Shown here piece after piece: positions 38,937 through 48,371 of a stretch of DNA of 64,000 bases. A program made the position numbers and the translations under genes. Within the stretch, counting starts at the first letter, position 1, and every line of letters begins with the position of its first letter. Under the pieces are notes generated by a model, which saw only the letters and a list, made by a program, of their open reading frames with translations, was not told the origin of the DNA and searched no databases. Origin of the DNA: Marinospirillum sp031581385 (GTDB taxonomy: Bacteria; Pseudomonadota; Gammaproteobacteria; Pseudomonadales; Halomonadaceae); contig NZ_CP085242.1 of the NCBI RefSeq assembly GCF_044810985.1, positions 124,001-188,000 on the forward strand, in the 5' to 3' direction.

Positions 38937-41069
38937 TTAATCTTGCAGCAGGGAATAAATCCGCTGATTGCTATCCCGCAAACGCTCGGATTGCATGAAA
39001 ACCACAAAACGATGGAAGGCCATGGCCAGATCAGGATCACGGGCTTCCAGTTGTTCCAGGGCGGCGTAGGTCAGGGTCAATACCTGGGTACCTCCGGCAG
39101 CCCGGGCCGAGGCTGAGCGGGGTTCATCCAGATAAAGCCCCATTTCCCCAAGCAGGGTTCCCGGCCGCATCTTTTTCAAACGCATCAGACTGCCGGTTTC
39201 GCGGTTTTTGAGCAGCACTTCCACGCTGCCCTGGGCAATGATGTAAAGGCTGCGTTTACGCTGGCCTTCCTGCAGAATCCACTCGCCATCGGCAAAAGCC
39301 TCTTCCTTGAAGTAGGCCAGCAGGCGACGGATCTCGTGTTCCTGTAAAATCATCCGGTGCTGCAACATGGCTCTGACCGGAGACAATTCGCTGTTATGAA
39401 AGCCCTTCAGGATGCGGTTTTCCAGAAGCTCCAGGGCTTCTTCCAGGGATTCCGACATGCGAATGGCACCTGGGCTATCTTCCTTGCTGAACACCAAACC
39501 GGCCGCCAAAAGACGTTCCTGAATGGTCTGGTTCAGGCCGGTGATGTGGACCTGGATTTTCTGGGTATCGCAAAACTGTTTGAGGCGCAGCAGGCTGTTG
39601 GCGGTGGAGGAGTCGGCATTGCTGACACGGTGAAAGTCCAGCAGCAGGGCTTCAATTTTTGCCTTGCCATGCTGAACATCCTCTTTGATTTGTTCAACCA
39701 GGGTGTTGGCGGAGCCGAAAAACAGAAAGCCCCGCAACTGGTAGATACGCGCACGGTCAGCCTGTTCCTTGAGCCAGTTTTGCTCCTGGGGGGTTCGCTC
39801 CACACCGCTTTGCAAACCGGCCAGACTGGTGTTCAGGTGAATGGCCTGCAGGCGACTGTATTCACGGATAAAAAGCAGAATCGTCAACAGCAAGCCCAGC
39901 AAAACCCCGCCTAGAAAGCCCTGAAAGACAATCACCACAAAGATCACAGCAATGACAAACTGATCCGCTCGGGGAAAGCGTTGGCCGGAAGTCAGCAACC
40001 ACTGGTGAACAAACTGCATGCCCTGAAAAATCAACAGGCCGGCAACCAGAGGCAGGGGCAACCAGCGCAAGAGGTGTTCATGCAGCAACAGGGCCACCAG
40101 CAGAAAGGCCGCAATCATAAAACCCGTCAGCCGATAATTGGCCTTCATCTGGCGCACCATGCTGGTCTGGCTGAGAGACAAGGAGCCCACGCCGCCACCG
40201 GCCAGGGCGTTGATGAGGTTCATTCCCCCGGCCACTTTGAGCTCCTGATCCAGGTTCAGATCCTGCTTGGCCAGCAGCTCAATGGAGGTGGCCTGCAATA
40301 GCATGGAGAGTACTGAAATGACCGCCAGGGTTAAAAGAGCAGTCCAGGGCAGCAGCAACCAGTCCACTTCCGGCAGCCCCTTGCTGAGCCATTGCCAACT
40401 GGTCAAGGGGAGTTGACCAGCCGCTTCCAGGTGAAAGAACCAACTGCCCTGGTTTTGCAGGTAGGGGGCCAGAAAGACCATGAGAGCCCCACCCAGAAGG
40501 GTGGCACCGGGCAACAGATAAGAGGGAGGGATGCGCTTACGCAGCAGCCATAAAAGAGCCGCAAAACCAACGCCCATCCACAGGGCGGAATCCTGAAAAG
40601 CAGTCAGCTCAAAGCTGTTAACTCCAGTCAACGACAGACCGCCCTTGATGAACAGCCAGCCGACCCCGGCCAGAAACCCCGCCAGTACCGGAAGAGGCAG
40701 ATAGCGAACGATCTTGCTGAGCTTGAGGCTGCCCAGGGTCAGCATCAGGCCAGCGGTCAAGAGGCCACCGATCAACAACACCAGCCACAACTCCTCGATA
40801 CTGGGGTTGTTGCTGCGAAAGATCTCGGCAAACATGGCCGCTGCACTGGGCAGGGGGATCGCAATTAACCCCGCCATGCTGCCTTTCCAGGCTACAAAAA
40901 GTGCGGAGACCAGAGCAGTCAGCAGCAGGGCCATCACCATATCGGGAAGCAAGGATTGCTGAGAGGAGTGCACCATCATGGCGGCAAAGGAAAAAGACAG
41001 AACCGTACTGATCAGGCTCATCAGAGCAACGGCAGGCAGCAGACGTAAAACAAGTTTTAACTGGGGCAT
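38937..41069 (-). CDS. SulP-family anion transporter with STAS and cyclic-nucleotide-binding domains
   Basis: 710 residues. About 1-410 is a multi-span SulP/SLC26 transporter (LPAVALMSLISTVLSFSFAA, GLIAIPLPSAAAMFAEIF, LLGLLLTILLFIREYSRL). About 450-555 is a STAS domain (RGFLFFGSANTLVEQIKEDV, LLLDFHRVSNADSSTANSLL). About 585-700 is a cNMP-binding domain (EEAFADGEWILQEGQRKRSL, GTLLGEMGLYLDEPRSASAR). The substrate (sulfate, bicarbonate or a dicarboxylate) cannot be told. The conserved ATG at 41069 was chosen over an upstream extension. It is 19 bp downstream of the spermidine-synthase-like gene and probably co-transcribed. Confidence 0.87.
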   Translation of the reverse strand: MPQLKLVLRLLPAVALMSLISTVLSFSFAAMMVHSSQQSLLPDMVMALLLTALVSALFVAWKGSMAGLIAIPLPSAAAMFAEIFRSNNPSIEELWLVLLIGGLLTAGLMLTLGSLKLSKIVRYLPLPVLAGFLAGVGWLFIKGGLSLTGVNSFELTAFQDSALWMGVGFAALLWLLRKRIPPSYLLPGATLLGGALMVFLAPYLQNQGSWFFHLEAAGQLPLTSWQWLSKGLPEVDWLLLPWTALLTLAVISVLSMLLQATSIELLAKQDLNLDQELKVAGGMNLINALAGGGVGSLSLSQTSMVRQMKANYRLTGFMIAAFLLVALLLHEHLLRWLPLPLVAGLLIFQGMQFVHQWLLTSGQRFPRADQFVIAVIFVVIVFQGFLGGVLLGLLLTILLFIREYSRLQAIHLNTSLAGLQSGVERTPQEQNWLKEQADRARIYQLRGFLFFGSANTLVEQIKEDVQHGKAKIEALLLDFHRVSNADSSTANSLLRLKQFCDTQKIQVHITGLNQTIQERLLAAGLVFSKEDSPGAIRMSESLEEALELLENRILKGFHNSELSPVRAMLQHRMILQEHEIRRLLAYFKEEAFADGEWILQEGQRKRSLYIIAQGSVEVLLKNRETGSLMRLKKMRPGTLLGEMGLYLDEPRSASARAAGGTQVLTLTYAALEQLEARDPDLAMAFHRFVVFMQSERLRDSNQRIYSLLQD

Positions 41070-41088
41070 GAACAGCTGATCCTTGTTA

Positions 41089-43584
41089 TTAGTTTTTATA
41101 AAAAGCGGGCAGGTAATCAGGCAGTTGTTCTTGATAGGCCTGATCAAGTTGCAACTGGTTTAAAGTGTAGCCTTGGCGACGTATTAAAGGAAGTATTCCC
41201 CGGGCTACTTCAGCCAGTATCCGGGAATTTTCTTCCTGGGTTTGCAGGTAACGGTTGAGGGGTGCCTGATACATTAGAAAAGGGTGGTCATCACGGTGTA
41301 ATTGTGCTTGGGCAATCAAGGGTTCCAGTTCTTCTTCAGTCAGCCAGATGTGTGCCAGCAACTGGTGAAGGGTTTTGATTTTAATCGGCTCCTCTGCCAG
41401 GTCTGCAGCGACTTGAGGCGGTTGCATACGTCTGTCCAGACGTTCAGGGTCAAGATCCAGAGGCTGCTGGGAACCGATCAATAGCAAGTCGGCCTCGGCT
41501 AGGGTGAAAGCGACCAGAGTATAGGGGAAAACGGATTGGAAAGTGGCCAGAATGGAATGAACCTGCTGTGGAGGAAGATCATAAATTTGCAGCCATTGTG
41601 CGTAGATGCCGCCGGATTTAAGTGCTTTGGCACCCAATTGATAATGTTCTTGAGTAAACAGACTGGCTATGCCTGTAATCCAGGGGTTGGAAGGCTCGGA
41701 TAAAATAACATCATACTGCCTGGGATGAAGATAAAGATGCAGTCGGCCATCGGTTATCCGAATATCAGCCTTGTCCTGCTGATGAAATTGATGGTTGTAG
41801 TCCGAGAAGAAGCGGGCTGCTTCCACCATGGCGGGTTCTATCTCTACGACGGTCACTTTTTTTGTTGCCGGATGAAGACTAGCTGATCCCGCTGTAACAC
41901 CTGTGCCCATGCCTATGACTGCAACCTCCAGGGGTGCGGGGTGAAGTATTGAAGGCAGGTGGGCGATCAATTTCTGAGTTGGCATATCCAGCTGTGAGGA
42001 GCCATCCACCTTGCCATTGGTGGCAATATAAATATTGTCCTGTTCAAGAAGGCGGTTGCGCTCAACACTGATCGTTGCCGTTAAACCGTCCTGATAAAAA
42101 AGCAGTTCTGTACTTTCTTCAAGATATTCAGCCAAGGAGTATTCTTTGCTGATTTCGGCGTAGATCTCTGCATACTCAGAGACGCCACTGACCATGAGTG
42201 CCCTGTTCCAGCCGGGAGCAAAATAAAACGCTGCCATCAAAAAATTGATGGAGACCAGTAAAGGCAAGTACCCTTTGGGTTGCCTGATGTAGGGCAAGAG
42301 CACCAGAAGCCCGGCCATGACAAGCAGGCTGGCCGCCAGAAGCAGACTGGTGACCAGGCCCAATAGAGGAATGAGTATAAACCCGGCTCCGGTGGAACCA
42401 AGAATCGTGCCTAGGGTATTCCAGAAATAAAGGCTGCCGGTTTGTTGGGCCGCTCTTGCTCTCTGGGCTATAACCAGGTGTAAAGCAAAAGGAAATAACA
42501 TGCCCAGTAACCAGGATGGAAGCAACAGCAAGCTGGTGGCGATGCCCATGTTGATTTTGAACTGCCCGAATAAACTGCTTGCTGTCTGAGTGTTGAATAA
42601 CCCCAAAAATAATTCAGGCAACTGGGTTAAAACAAAACTACTGGCATATACAGCCAAGCCAGTCACCAGTGCCAGGATCGAAAAACCAAAAACCCGCCCA
42701 CGTTGCCAGTATTTAAGCAGCAGGGAAGCGGTCAAGGCACCGCCACCCAAGCCTAGTAAAAAGACTGCAAGCACACTGGTGAAAGCATAGGCAGAAGCCC
42801 CCACAATCAATACCAGGACTCGTGTCCAGGCCAGTTGACAAATCAGACCCGCCATACCGCTCAGTGTGACTGCCAGGGTTATCAGGGGTAGAAAGCTTCT
42901 CTGTTCTGTTGATGAAACCGGTAAGGATGATTTTGACTCCTGAAATGAAGAACCGCTTCGTTCATGATTGCGACTTAATAACAGCAGCCCAAGTGCCATG
43001 CCCAGATTGATGACAGCCGCCAGTTGTAAAGTGGAGCTGTTGCCCATTAGAGGTAAAAGTACAAAACCGGCAGCCAGGCAGCCGACCACAGCACCAAGGG
43101 TGTTCAAGGCATAAAAAAAACTGGTTGTAGCGGCTGTATTCTCTGATTGTTTGGCGGCAAACCGGGCCAGCAAGGGCAGGGTGGCTCCCATCAGCAAAGT
43201 GGGCGGTAACAGCAGCAGGCTACTGACCAGGAAACGGAAAAAGCTGAGAAGCCAGATATTTTCTGGAGCCTGGCTGCCGAGAAAACCAAACAAGGGTAGC
43301 AGGCTGTTTAAAATAGAGGGGCTAAGCAAGGCGTACAGGGCCAGTAAAGCTTCCAGATAGCCATAGATTTTCAGCGGGCGTGCAAGCCGGTTGGCTAGAT
43401 GTCCGCTGAAGTAGGCACCTGCAGCCAGTCCACCCAGAAACACCGAAACCAGAGTGGTGACAGCCAGGGCATCCGCTCCCAGCTCCGGACTGAGTATTCT
43501 GACCCAGGTCACCTCATAAATAAGGGCCAGACCACCGGACAAGAAGAAAATCAGGCCAATCAGGATAAAGATATAGCGTGGCAC
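41089..43584 (-). CDS. Multi-span membrane protein fused to a spermidine-synthase-like methyltransferase domain
   Basis: 831 residues. The first 480 or so hold many membrane segments in two MFS-like halves (GGLALIYEVTWVRILSPELG and a second copy, LICQLAWTRVLVLIVGASAY). The C-terminal half has a SpeE-like Rossmann domain with VAVIGMGTGVTAGSASL, VTVVEIEPAMVEAARFF and YDVILSEPSNPWITGIASLF. Such fusions are common in bacteria but poorly characterised; polyamine synthesis is not established. The GTG at 43584 follows GGGGAG; a TTG 19 codons upstream opens the frame but is less likely. Divergent from dnaX. Confidence 0.8.
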   Translation of the reverse strand: MPRYIFILIGLIFFLSGGLALIYEVTWVRILSPELGADALAVTTLVSVFLGGLAAGAYFSGHLANRLARPLKIYGYLEALLALYALLSPSILNSLLPLFGFLGSQAPENIWLLSFFRFLVSSLLLLPPTLLMGATLPLLARFAAKQSENTAATTSFFYALNTLGAVVGCLAAGFVLLPLMGNSSTLQLAAVINLGMALGLLLLSRNHERSGSSFQESKSSLPVSSTEQRSFLPLITLAVTLSGMAGLICQLAWTRVLVLIVGASAYAFTSVLAVFLLGLGGGALTASLLLKYWQRGRVFGFSILALVTGLAVYASSFVLTQLPELFLGLFNTQTASSLFGQFKINMGIATSLLLLPSWLLGMLFPFALHLVIAQRARAAQQTGSLYFWNTLGTILGSTGAGFILIPLLGLVTSLLLAASLLVMAGLLVLLPYIRQPKGYLPLLVSINFLMAAFYFAPGWNRALMVSGVSEYAEIYAEISKEYSLAEYLEESTELLFYQDGLTATISVERNRLLEQDNIYIATNGKVDGSSQLDMPTQKLIAHLPSILHPAPLEVAVIGMGTGVTAGSASLHPATKKVTVVEIEPAMVEAARFFSDYNHQFHQQDKADIRITDGRLHLYLHPRQYDVILSEPSNPWITGIASLFTQEHYQLGAKALKSGGIYAQWLQIYDLPPQQVHSILATFQSVFPYTLVAFTLAEADLLLIGSQQPLDLDPERLDRRMQPPQVAADLAEEPIKIKTLHQLLAHIWLTEEELEPLIAQAQLHRDDHPFLMYQAPLNRYLQTQEENSRILAEVARGILPLIRRQGYTLNQLQLDQAYQEQLPDYLPAFYKN

Positions 43585-43674
43585 CAGGCACTCCCCACCA
43601 GGATGAATCGTCTTTTTACCCCAAGGGCCGCTTCTGTACAAGCCGCATGCCCTTACTGCAATTCCCTGGCTTCG

Positions 43675-43683
43675 TGTTATCCT
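43675..43683 (+). promoter_or_regulatory. Possible extended -10 promoter element for dnaX
   Basis: TGTTATCCT (TGn plus a TATCCT hexamer) lies 44 bp before the dnaX ATG in the 143-bp divergent spacer. The -35 region 17 bp upstream is poor, consistent with an extended -10 promoter. Confidence 0.3.
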
Positions 43684-43727
43684 AACAGTTTAAAGCAAGA
43701 CTACTTTCAGCAGCCCCGGAAACCTTC

Positions 43728-45425
43728 ATGAGCTACCAGGTTTTGGCGCGCAAATGGCGTCCGAAGAATTTTCATCAATTGATCGGTCAGGATCATGTCA
43801 GCAAGGCCCTGATCAATGCGCTGGATACCGACCGTATCCATCATGCCTACCTGTTTACCGGCACTCGTGGGGTGGGGAAGACTACCCTGGCGCGTATTCT
43901 GGCCAAATGCCTGAATTGTGAGGAAGGCATCAGCAGCGAACCCTGCGGCGTCTGCTCCTCCTGCCAGGAAATTGATGCCGGGCGTTTTGTTGACCTGATC
44001 GAAGTGGATGCCGCCAGTCGCACCAAGGTGGAGGACACCCGTGAGCTTCTGGACAATGTGCAGTATTCACCCAGTCGGGGCCGTTTCAAGGTTTACCTGA
44101 TTGACGAAGTGCACATGCTCTCCAGCCACAGTTTCAATGCGCTTCTGAAAACTCTGGAAGAACCGCCTCCGCACGTTAAATTTCTGTTGGCCACCACGGA
44201 CCCGCAGAAACTGCCGATGACAGTCTTGTCCCGCTGCCTGCAGTTTCAGCTCAAGAACATGCCGCCGGAAAGGGTGGTTGAGCATCTGCAGAACATTCTT
44301 CAGCAGGAAGGAGTGGACTTTGAAGAAGCCGCGCTCTGGCTTCTGGGACGGGCTGCTGATGGCTCCATGCGTGATGCCCTGAGCCTGACTGATCAGGCCG
44401 TGGCTTTTGGTCAGGGCCAGCTGACCGCCAGTCAGGTTGCGGAAATGCTGGGCGTTCTGGATCATCGCCACGTCATGGATCTTTTGCAGGCGCTGGTGGC
44501 CCAGGATGCCGGGCGCTTGCTGCAGGTGGTGGCCGGTCTGGCGGAACAGGCCCCGGATTTTGCGGCGGTGCTGCAGGATTTATCCAGTCTACTGCACCGT
44601 TTGACTCTGGCCCAGGTGGTGCCTGAAGCCCTGCCTGCGGATACCCAGCAACGCGGGACCCTGCTGGAGCTGGCTGCCCAGGCCACAGCTGAAGAAATCC
44701 AGTTGTTTTATCAACTGGCGATTGAAGGGCGGCGCGATCTTGCCCTGGCCCCTGATCCACGTACCGGTCTGGAAATGACCCTGCTGCGTATGCTGGCCTT
44801 CCGGCCGCTGGGCATTCCCGACTTGCCGGAAACCGAATTGAGTACAGCGCCCCCAAAGTCGCCACCCCCTGAAGCAGTTGCCGCCCCTGAGCCGGCTGTT
44901 CAGGGGGAAGCCAGACCAGAACCGGCACCCTGGGAAGAAGACGTGGTGTCTGAGCCGCAGCCCGAACCTGCGTCTCAACCCGTTGCCCAGCCAACCGCTA
45001 ATCCCGGTGAGCTGAATAACAATGAAGACTGGCTGGCGCTCTTCCCGGATTTACAACTGGGTGGTTATTCAGGTTCCCAGGCGCGGAATCTCTGTTTGTG
45101 GGAACGCCAGGGACAACGCTTGGTTTTTGTGGCGTTGCCTCAGGCCATTTCCATGCTGGACAGGAGTTTGAAAGAACTGCTGCAACAACGCCTGGCTGCA
45201 TTTCTGGGCTTTGAACCGGAATTGGTTTTCGAGGCCCTACCAGACTTGCAGTTGGATAATTTTGCCCAGCGCCGGGAAAAATTGCGTCACGCAGAACAGC
45301 AGGCTATTTTTCAGCAACTTGATCAGCACCCCCAGGTTCAGGAGTTAAAGGCCCACTTTGGAGCCCAATTGGATGCTGACAGCGTTGTGTCCGCTGCCGG
45401 ATTGCAGGAAAATAGAATTCATTAA
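43728..45425 (+). CDS. dnaX: DNA polymerase III subunits gamma/tau
   Basis: DnaX is the clamp-loader ATPase that places the sliding clamp on DNA. The 565 residues start MSYQVLARKWRPKNFHQLIG. The P-loop GTRGVGKTT is near residue 45, a zinc site of four cysteines (CLNCEEG, CGVCSSC) follows, then LIDEVHMLSSHSFNALLKTL, and the SRC motif in VLSRCLQFQLK. A Pro/Glu-rich linker at about 370-425 precedes a tau-type C-terminal domain. No A-AAA-AAG slippery heptamer was found, so a separate gamma form made by frameshifting is not evident. First gene of dnaX-ybaB-recR. Confidence 0.97.
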   Translation: MSYQVLARKWRPKNFHQLIGQDHVSKALINALDTDRIHHAYLFTGTRGVGKTTLARILAKCLNCEEGISSEPCGVCSSCQEIDAGRFVDLIEVDAASRTKVEDTRELLDNVQYSPSRGRFKVYLIDEVHMLSSHSFNALLKTLEEPPPHVKFLLATTDPQKLPMTVLSRCLQFQLKNMPPERVVEHLQNILQQEGVDFEEAALWLLGRAADGSMRDALSLTDQAVAFGQGQLTASQVAEMLGVLDHRHVMDLLQALVAQDAGRLLQVVAGLAEQAPDFAAVLQDLSSLLHRLTLAQVVPEALPADTQQRGTLLELAAQATAEEIQLFYQLAIEGRRDLALAPDPRTGLEMTLLRMLAFRPLGIPDLPETELSTAPPKSPPPEAVAAPEPAVQGEARPEPAPWEEDVVSEPQPEPASQPVAQPTANPGELNNNEDWLALFPDLQLGGYSGSQARNLCLWERQGQRLVFVALPQAISMLDRSLKELLQQRLAAFLGFEPELVFEALPDLQLDNFAQRREKLRHAEQQAIFQQLDQHPQVQELKAHFGAQLDADSVVSAAGLQENRIH

Positions 45426-45451
45426 AGACAGTTAACTCAGGAGACATAGCC

Positions 45452-45784
45452 ATGTTTAAAGGTATGGGTGATATGGGCAATATGATGAAACAGGCCCAGG
45501 AAATGCAGGAAAAAATGCAGAAGCTGCAGGAAGAAGCCGCCAATGCCACGGCTGAAGGTCAATCCGGGGCCGGTATGGTCAAGGTCACCATGACCGGTCG
45601 CCATGATGTCCGCAAGGTGGAAATTGATCCCAGCCTGATGCAGGAAGAAAAAGAAATGCTGGAAGACCTGCTCGCCGCTGCAGTCAATGATGCGGTGCGC
45701 AAGGTGGAAACGGCCAGCCAGGAAAAAATGAAAGAACTCACTGCCGGTATTCCCTTGCCGCCCGGCTTCAAAATGCCCTTCTAA
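45452..45784 (+). CDS. ybaB: YbaB/EbfC nucleoid-associated protein
   Basis: A small dimeric DNA-binding protein associated with the nucleoid. The 110 residues begin with a helical Met/Gln-rich arm (MGNMMKQAQEMQEKMQKLQE), then the family core MVKVTMTGRHDVRKVEIDP and LLAAAVNDAVRKVE. It ends GIPLPPGFKMPF, as is usual. It lies between dnaX and recR, the standard order, with 26 bp and 9 bp gaps. Confidence 0.96.
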   Translation: MFKGMGDMGNMMKQAQEMQEKMQKLQEEAANATAEGQSGAGMVKVTMTGRHDVRKVEIDPSLMQEEKEMLEDLLAAAVNDAVRKVETASQEKMKELTAGIPLPPGFKMPF

Positions 45785-45793
45785 AGCCATCCT

Positions 45794-46405
45794 ATGCAAT
45801 TCAGCCCCCTGATAGAAGAAATGATCGAGGCTCTGCGCTGCTTACCCGGCGTGGGGCCCAAGAGCGCCCAGCGCATGGCCTTATATCTCTTGGAAAGAGA
45901 CCGGGCCGGTGGCCGACAGCTGGCGGAAATTCTGGGCAAAGCCATGGAGCAGGTTGGGCATTGCCAGAGCTGCCGTACCCTGACCGAAGAAACGCTGTGT
46001 CGGGTCTGTTCCAGCGGCAAGCGCAACTCCTCCGTACTCTGCGTGGTGGAGACACCGGCCGACATGCTGGCTCTGGAACAAACTGGAGCCTATGACGGCC
46101 GCTACTTTGTACTTCTGGGGCACCTGTCGCCCCTGGAGGGCATCGGGCCGGATGATCTGGGTTTTGATGAGCTGCAACAAAAACTCAAGGAAGAGCCGGT
46201 GGAGGAAGTGATTCTGGCCACCAACCCCACCCTGGAAGGGGAAACCACCGCACAATATCTGGTTGAGCTTCTGGCCCCCCTGGATGTAAAAGTCACCCAC
46301 CTGGCCCAGGGCATTCCCCTGGGTGGCGAATTGGAATACCTGGATGGCGGCACTTTATCCAGAGCCTTTGCCGGACGCCTGGGTTTTAACAGGACAACCT
46401 CCTAA
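45794..46405 (+). CDS. recR: Recombination mediator protein RecR
   Basis: RecR works with RecF and RecO to load RecA at single-stranded gaps. The 203 residues contain LRCLPGVGPKSAQRMALYLL (helix-hairpin-helix), the zinc finger CQSCRTLTEETLCRVC, a Toprim domain with LCVVETPADMLALEQTG, and GGELEYLDGGTLSRAF at the end. Its stop overlaps the rnd start by one base. Confidence 0.97.
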   Translation: MQFSPLIEEMIEALRCLPGVGPKSAQRMALYLLERDRAGGRQLAEILGKAMEQVGHCQSCRTLTEETLCRVCSSGKRNSSVLCVVETPADMLALEQTGAYDGRYFVLLGHLSPLEGIGPDDLGFDELQQKLKEEPVEEVILATNPTLEGETTAQYLVELLAPLDVKVTHLAQGIPLGGELEYLDGGTLSRAFAGRLGFNRTTS

Positions 46406-47541
46406 TGACCTCATTTGCAACACCCTTACCGCATATCTGGGTTGATCAGGATGATCAACTGGCTGCTCTCTGCCGGCAATGGCAGCAGCTCGACGAGCTG
46501 GCGATGGACACTGAATTCATTCGCACCGATACTTTTTTCCCTCGCCCTGCGTTGTTGCAGGTGGGTGACGGTGCAGCCTGCTATCTGCTGGATGTTCTGG
46601 CACTGCAGGATCTTGAGCCTCTGAAGAAGCTACTGGCTGAAGGCCCCTTGAAGGTTTTTCACAGCTGTTCCGAAGACCTGGAAATGCTGGCCCACTGGCT
46701 GGATGTTCTGCCTCAGCCACTGGTGGATACCCAGTTGGCTGCAGCCTTTGCCCTGCAGGATGCCGGTATGGGTTATCAACGCCTGGTGGAAGACCTTTTG
46801 GGTCTTAAGCTGGAAAAAGGTGAAACCCGTTCTGACTGGTTGCAGCGTCCTTTAACCGCTTCCCAGCAGAAATACGCAGCCCAGGATGTGGAATATCTGC
46901 TGCCGGTCTGGCATCAGCTGAAGGACAAGCTTCAACAACTCGGCTGGCTGGATGCGGTGCTGGAAGAAAGCCGCTGGCTGGTGACAGAAGCCGAGGCCCA
47001 GTCCAGTGATCAGGCCTGGCTGAGACTCAAACAGGCCTGGCAGCTGAATGCCCAACAGTTGGCTGTGTTGCAGGCCTTGTCTCTCTGGCGGGAAGAAACC
47101 GCCCGAGTGAAAGATCGCCCGCGCAGTCGTGTCGCCGCTGATGCCTTGCTTCAGGCTCTGGCCGCCCGTCAGCCTGAAGAGGTTGCTGACATCGCCCGGC
47201 TGGAAGAAGCCACGCCCGGCTGGGTAAAGCGTTATGCCCAAGAAGTTCTGGAAGTGATTGCCCAGGCCTCGCAATTGAGTGAAGAGCAGTGGCCGCAAGA
47301 ACGGGTTTCTCCGATCAGTAAGGAATACAAAACCACCCGCAAGCAATTGCGCCAGGCCTTGGCTGAAGAGGCCAAGGAGCTGGAGCTGCCCCAGGAATTG
47401 TTGGCCCGACGCAAGCAGCAGGATGCCTGGTTGCAGGACTTGCTGACCGGGCAGGTGCCCGAGGTTTCCGAGCAGTGTCCAGCCTGGCGTCGTGAGCGGC
47501 TGCTGAGCGTTTTGAACAGACTGCAGGTCGACACCCCATGA
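46405..47541 (+). CDS. rnd: Ribonuclease D
   Basis: RNase D is a 3'-5' exoribonuclease that trims tRNA and other structured RNAs. The 378 residues include the DEDD exonuclease motifs (LAMDTEFIRTDTFFPRPALL near residue 33; VFHSCSEDLEMLAHW; YAAQDVEYLLPVWHQL) and an HRDC domain from about 210 (ALSLWREETARVKDRPRSRV). It overlaps recR by one base and ycgL by four, so the genes are probably translated together. Confidence 0.95.
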   Translation: MTSFATPLPHIWVDQDDQLAALCRQWQQLDELAMDTEFIRTDTFFPRPALLQVGDGAACYLLDVLALQDLEPLKKLLAEGPLKVFHSCSEDLEMLAHWLDVLPQPLVDTQLAAAFALQDAGMGYQRLVEDLLGLKLEKGETRSDWLQRPLTASQQKYAAQDVEYLLPVWHQLKDKLQQLGWLDAVLEESRWLVTEAEAQSSDQAWLRLKQAWQLNAQQLAVLQALSLWREETARVKDRPRSRVAADALLQALAARQPEEVADIARLEEATPGWVKRYAQEVLEVIAQASQLSEEQWPQERVSPISKEYKTTRKQLRQALAEEAKELELPQELLARRKQQDAWLQDLLTGQVPEVSEQCPAWRRERLLSVLNRLQVDTP

Positions 47542-47825
47542 GAGTGATTACGGAGATTTTTCTCAGTCCCAAAAGGGATGAAATGTACCTCTATGTCGAC
47601 AAGCAGAAGGGCACCCAGGAGCTTCCTGAAGAACTGATGCACTACTTTGGCAAGCCAAAGGCAATCATGACCCTGCTGATTACGCCGACCACAAAGCTTG
47701 CCAGAGTGGATGCAAAAGACGTTTACAAGGGCCTGATCAGCAAAGGTTACTATCTGCAGATGCCGCCTGTGCGGGAAGAGTATCTGCTGGATCTTTATCG
47801 GGCACCCACGGAGTCCCGCTACTGA
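47538..47825 (+). CDS. ycgL: YcgL domain protein
   Basis: A 95-residue protein of the YcgL family. It shows MYLYVDKQKGTQELPEEL, FGKPKAIMTLLITPTTKLAR and KGYYLQMPPVREEYLLDLY. The function of the family is not firmly established. The ATGA overlap with rnd and the one-base overlap with ycgN (TGATG) are typical of the conserved rnd-ycgL-ycgN order in pseudomonads and relatives. Confidence 0.93.
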   Translation: MRVITEIFLSPKRDEMYLYVDKQKGTQELPEELMHYFGKPKAIMTLLITPTTKLARVDAKDVYKGLISKGYYLQMPPVREEYLLDLYRAPTESRY

Positions 47826-48268
47826 TGCGTGATGAATTCTGGAAACTTCCCCTGGAAGACTTGAGCAACGAAGAATGGGAAGCCCTCTGTGATGGCTGTG
47901 GTCGTTGCTGCCTGCATAAACTCCAGGATGAGGAGGACGACCAGGTTTACTTCACGGATGTGGCCTGTCGGTTGCTGGATACTGATAACTGCCGCTGCAG
48001 TGACTATAATGACAGGCTGGCGCAGGTTCCTGACTGCATGTCGATTCGTGACGAAGGGGAAGAGGTGTTTCAATACCTGCCGCTTAGCTGTGCTTATCGG
48101 CTCAGACATGAAGGTGAGCCCCTGGCTTTCTGGCATCCCTTGATCAGTGGTAACCGGAAAGTCATGCACCGGGCTGGCATCAGTGTGCAGCAGCGAGTCG
48201 TCTGCGAAACCCGTCTTCACTCAGAGACGGATCTGGAAGAAAGAATCATTCATTGGGTAGAGGCCTAG
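47825..48268 (+). CDS. ycgN: UPF0260 cysteine-cluster protein YcgN
   Basis: A 147-residue protein of the UPF0260/YkgJ-like zinc or iron-chelating family. Cysteines cluster in CDGCGRCCLHKL near residue 22, then CRLLDTDNCRCSDY and VPDCMS, which together form a probable metal site. YPLSCAYR-like LPLSCAYRLRHEGEPLAFWH follows. Function is unknown. It ends the rnd-ycgL-ycgN group; the 103-bp gap after it separates a different set of membrane genes. Confidence 0.93.
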   Translation: MRDEFWKLPLEDLSNEEWEALCDGCGRCCLHKLQDEEDDQVYFTDVACRLLDTDNCRCSDYNDRLAQVPDCMSIRDEGEEVFQYLPLSCAYRLRHEGEPLAFWHPLISGNRKVMHRAGISVQQRVVCETRLHSETDLEERIIHWVEA

Positions 48269-48371
48269 CAAGCAAAGAAAAAAGATTACACCCTGTTTCT
48301 TTTCTTCTGCCGCTGACACCTCTAGTATGAACAACTTAAACTAACCTGACCTAATGCGAAAAGATTAACTC

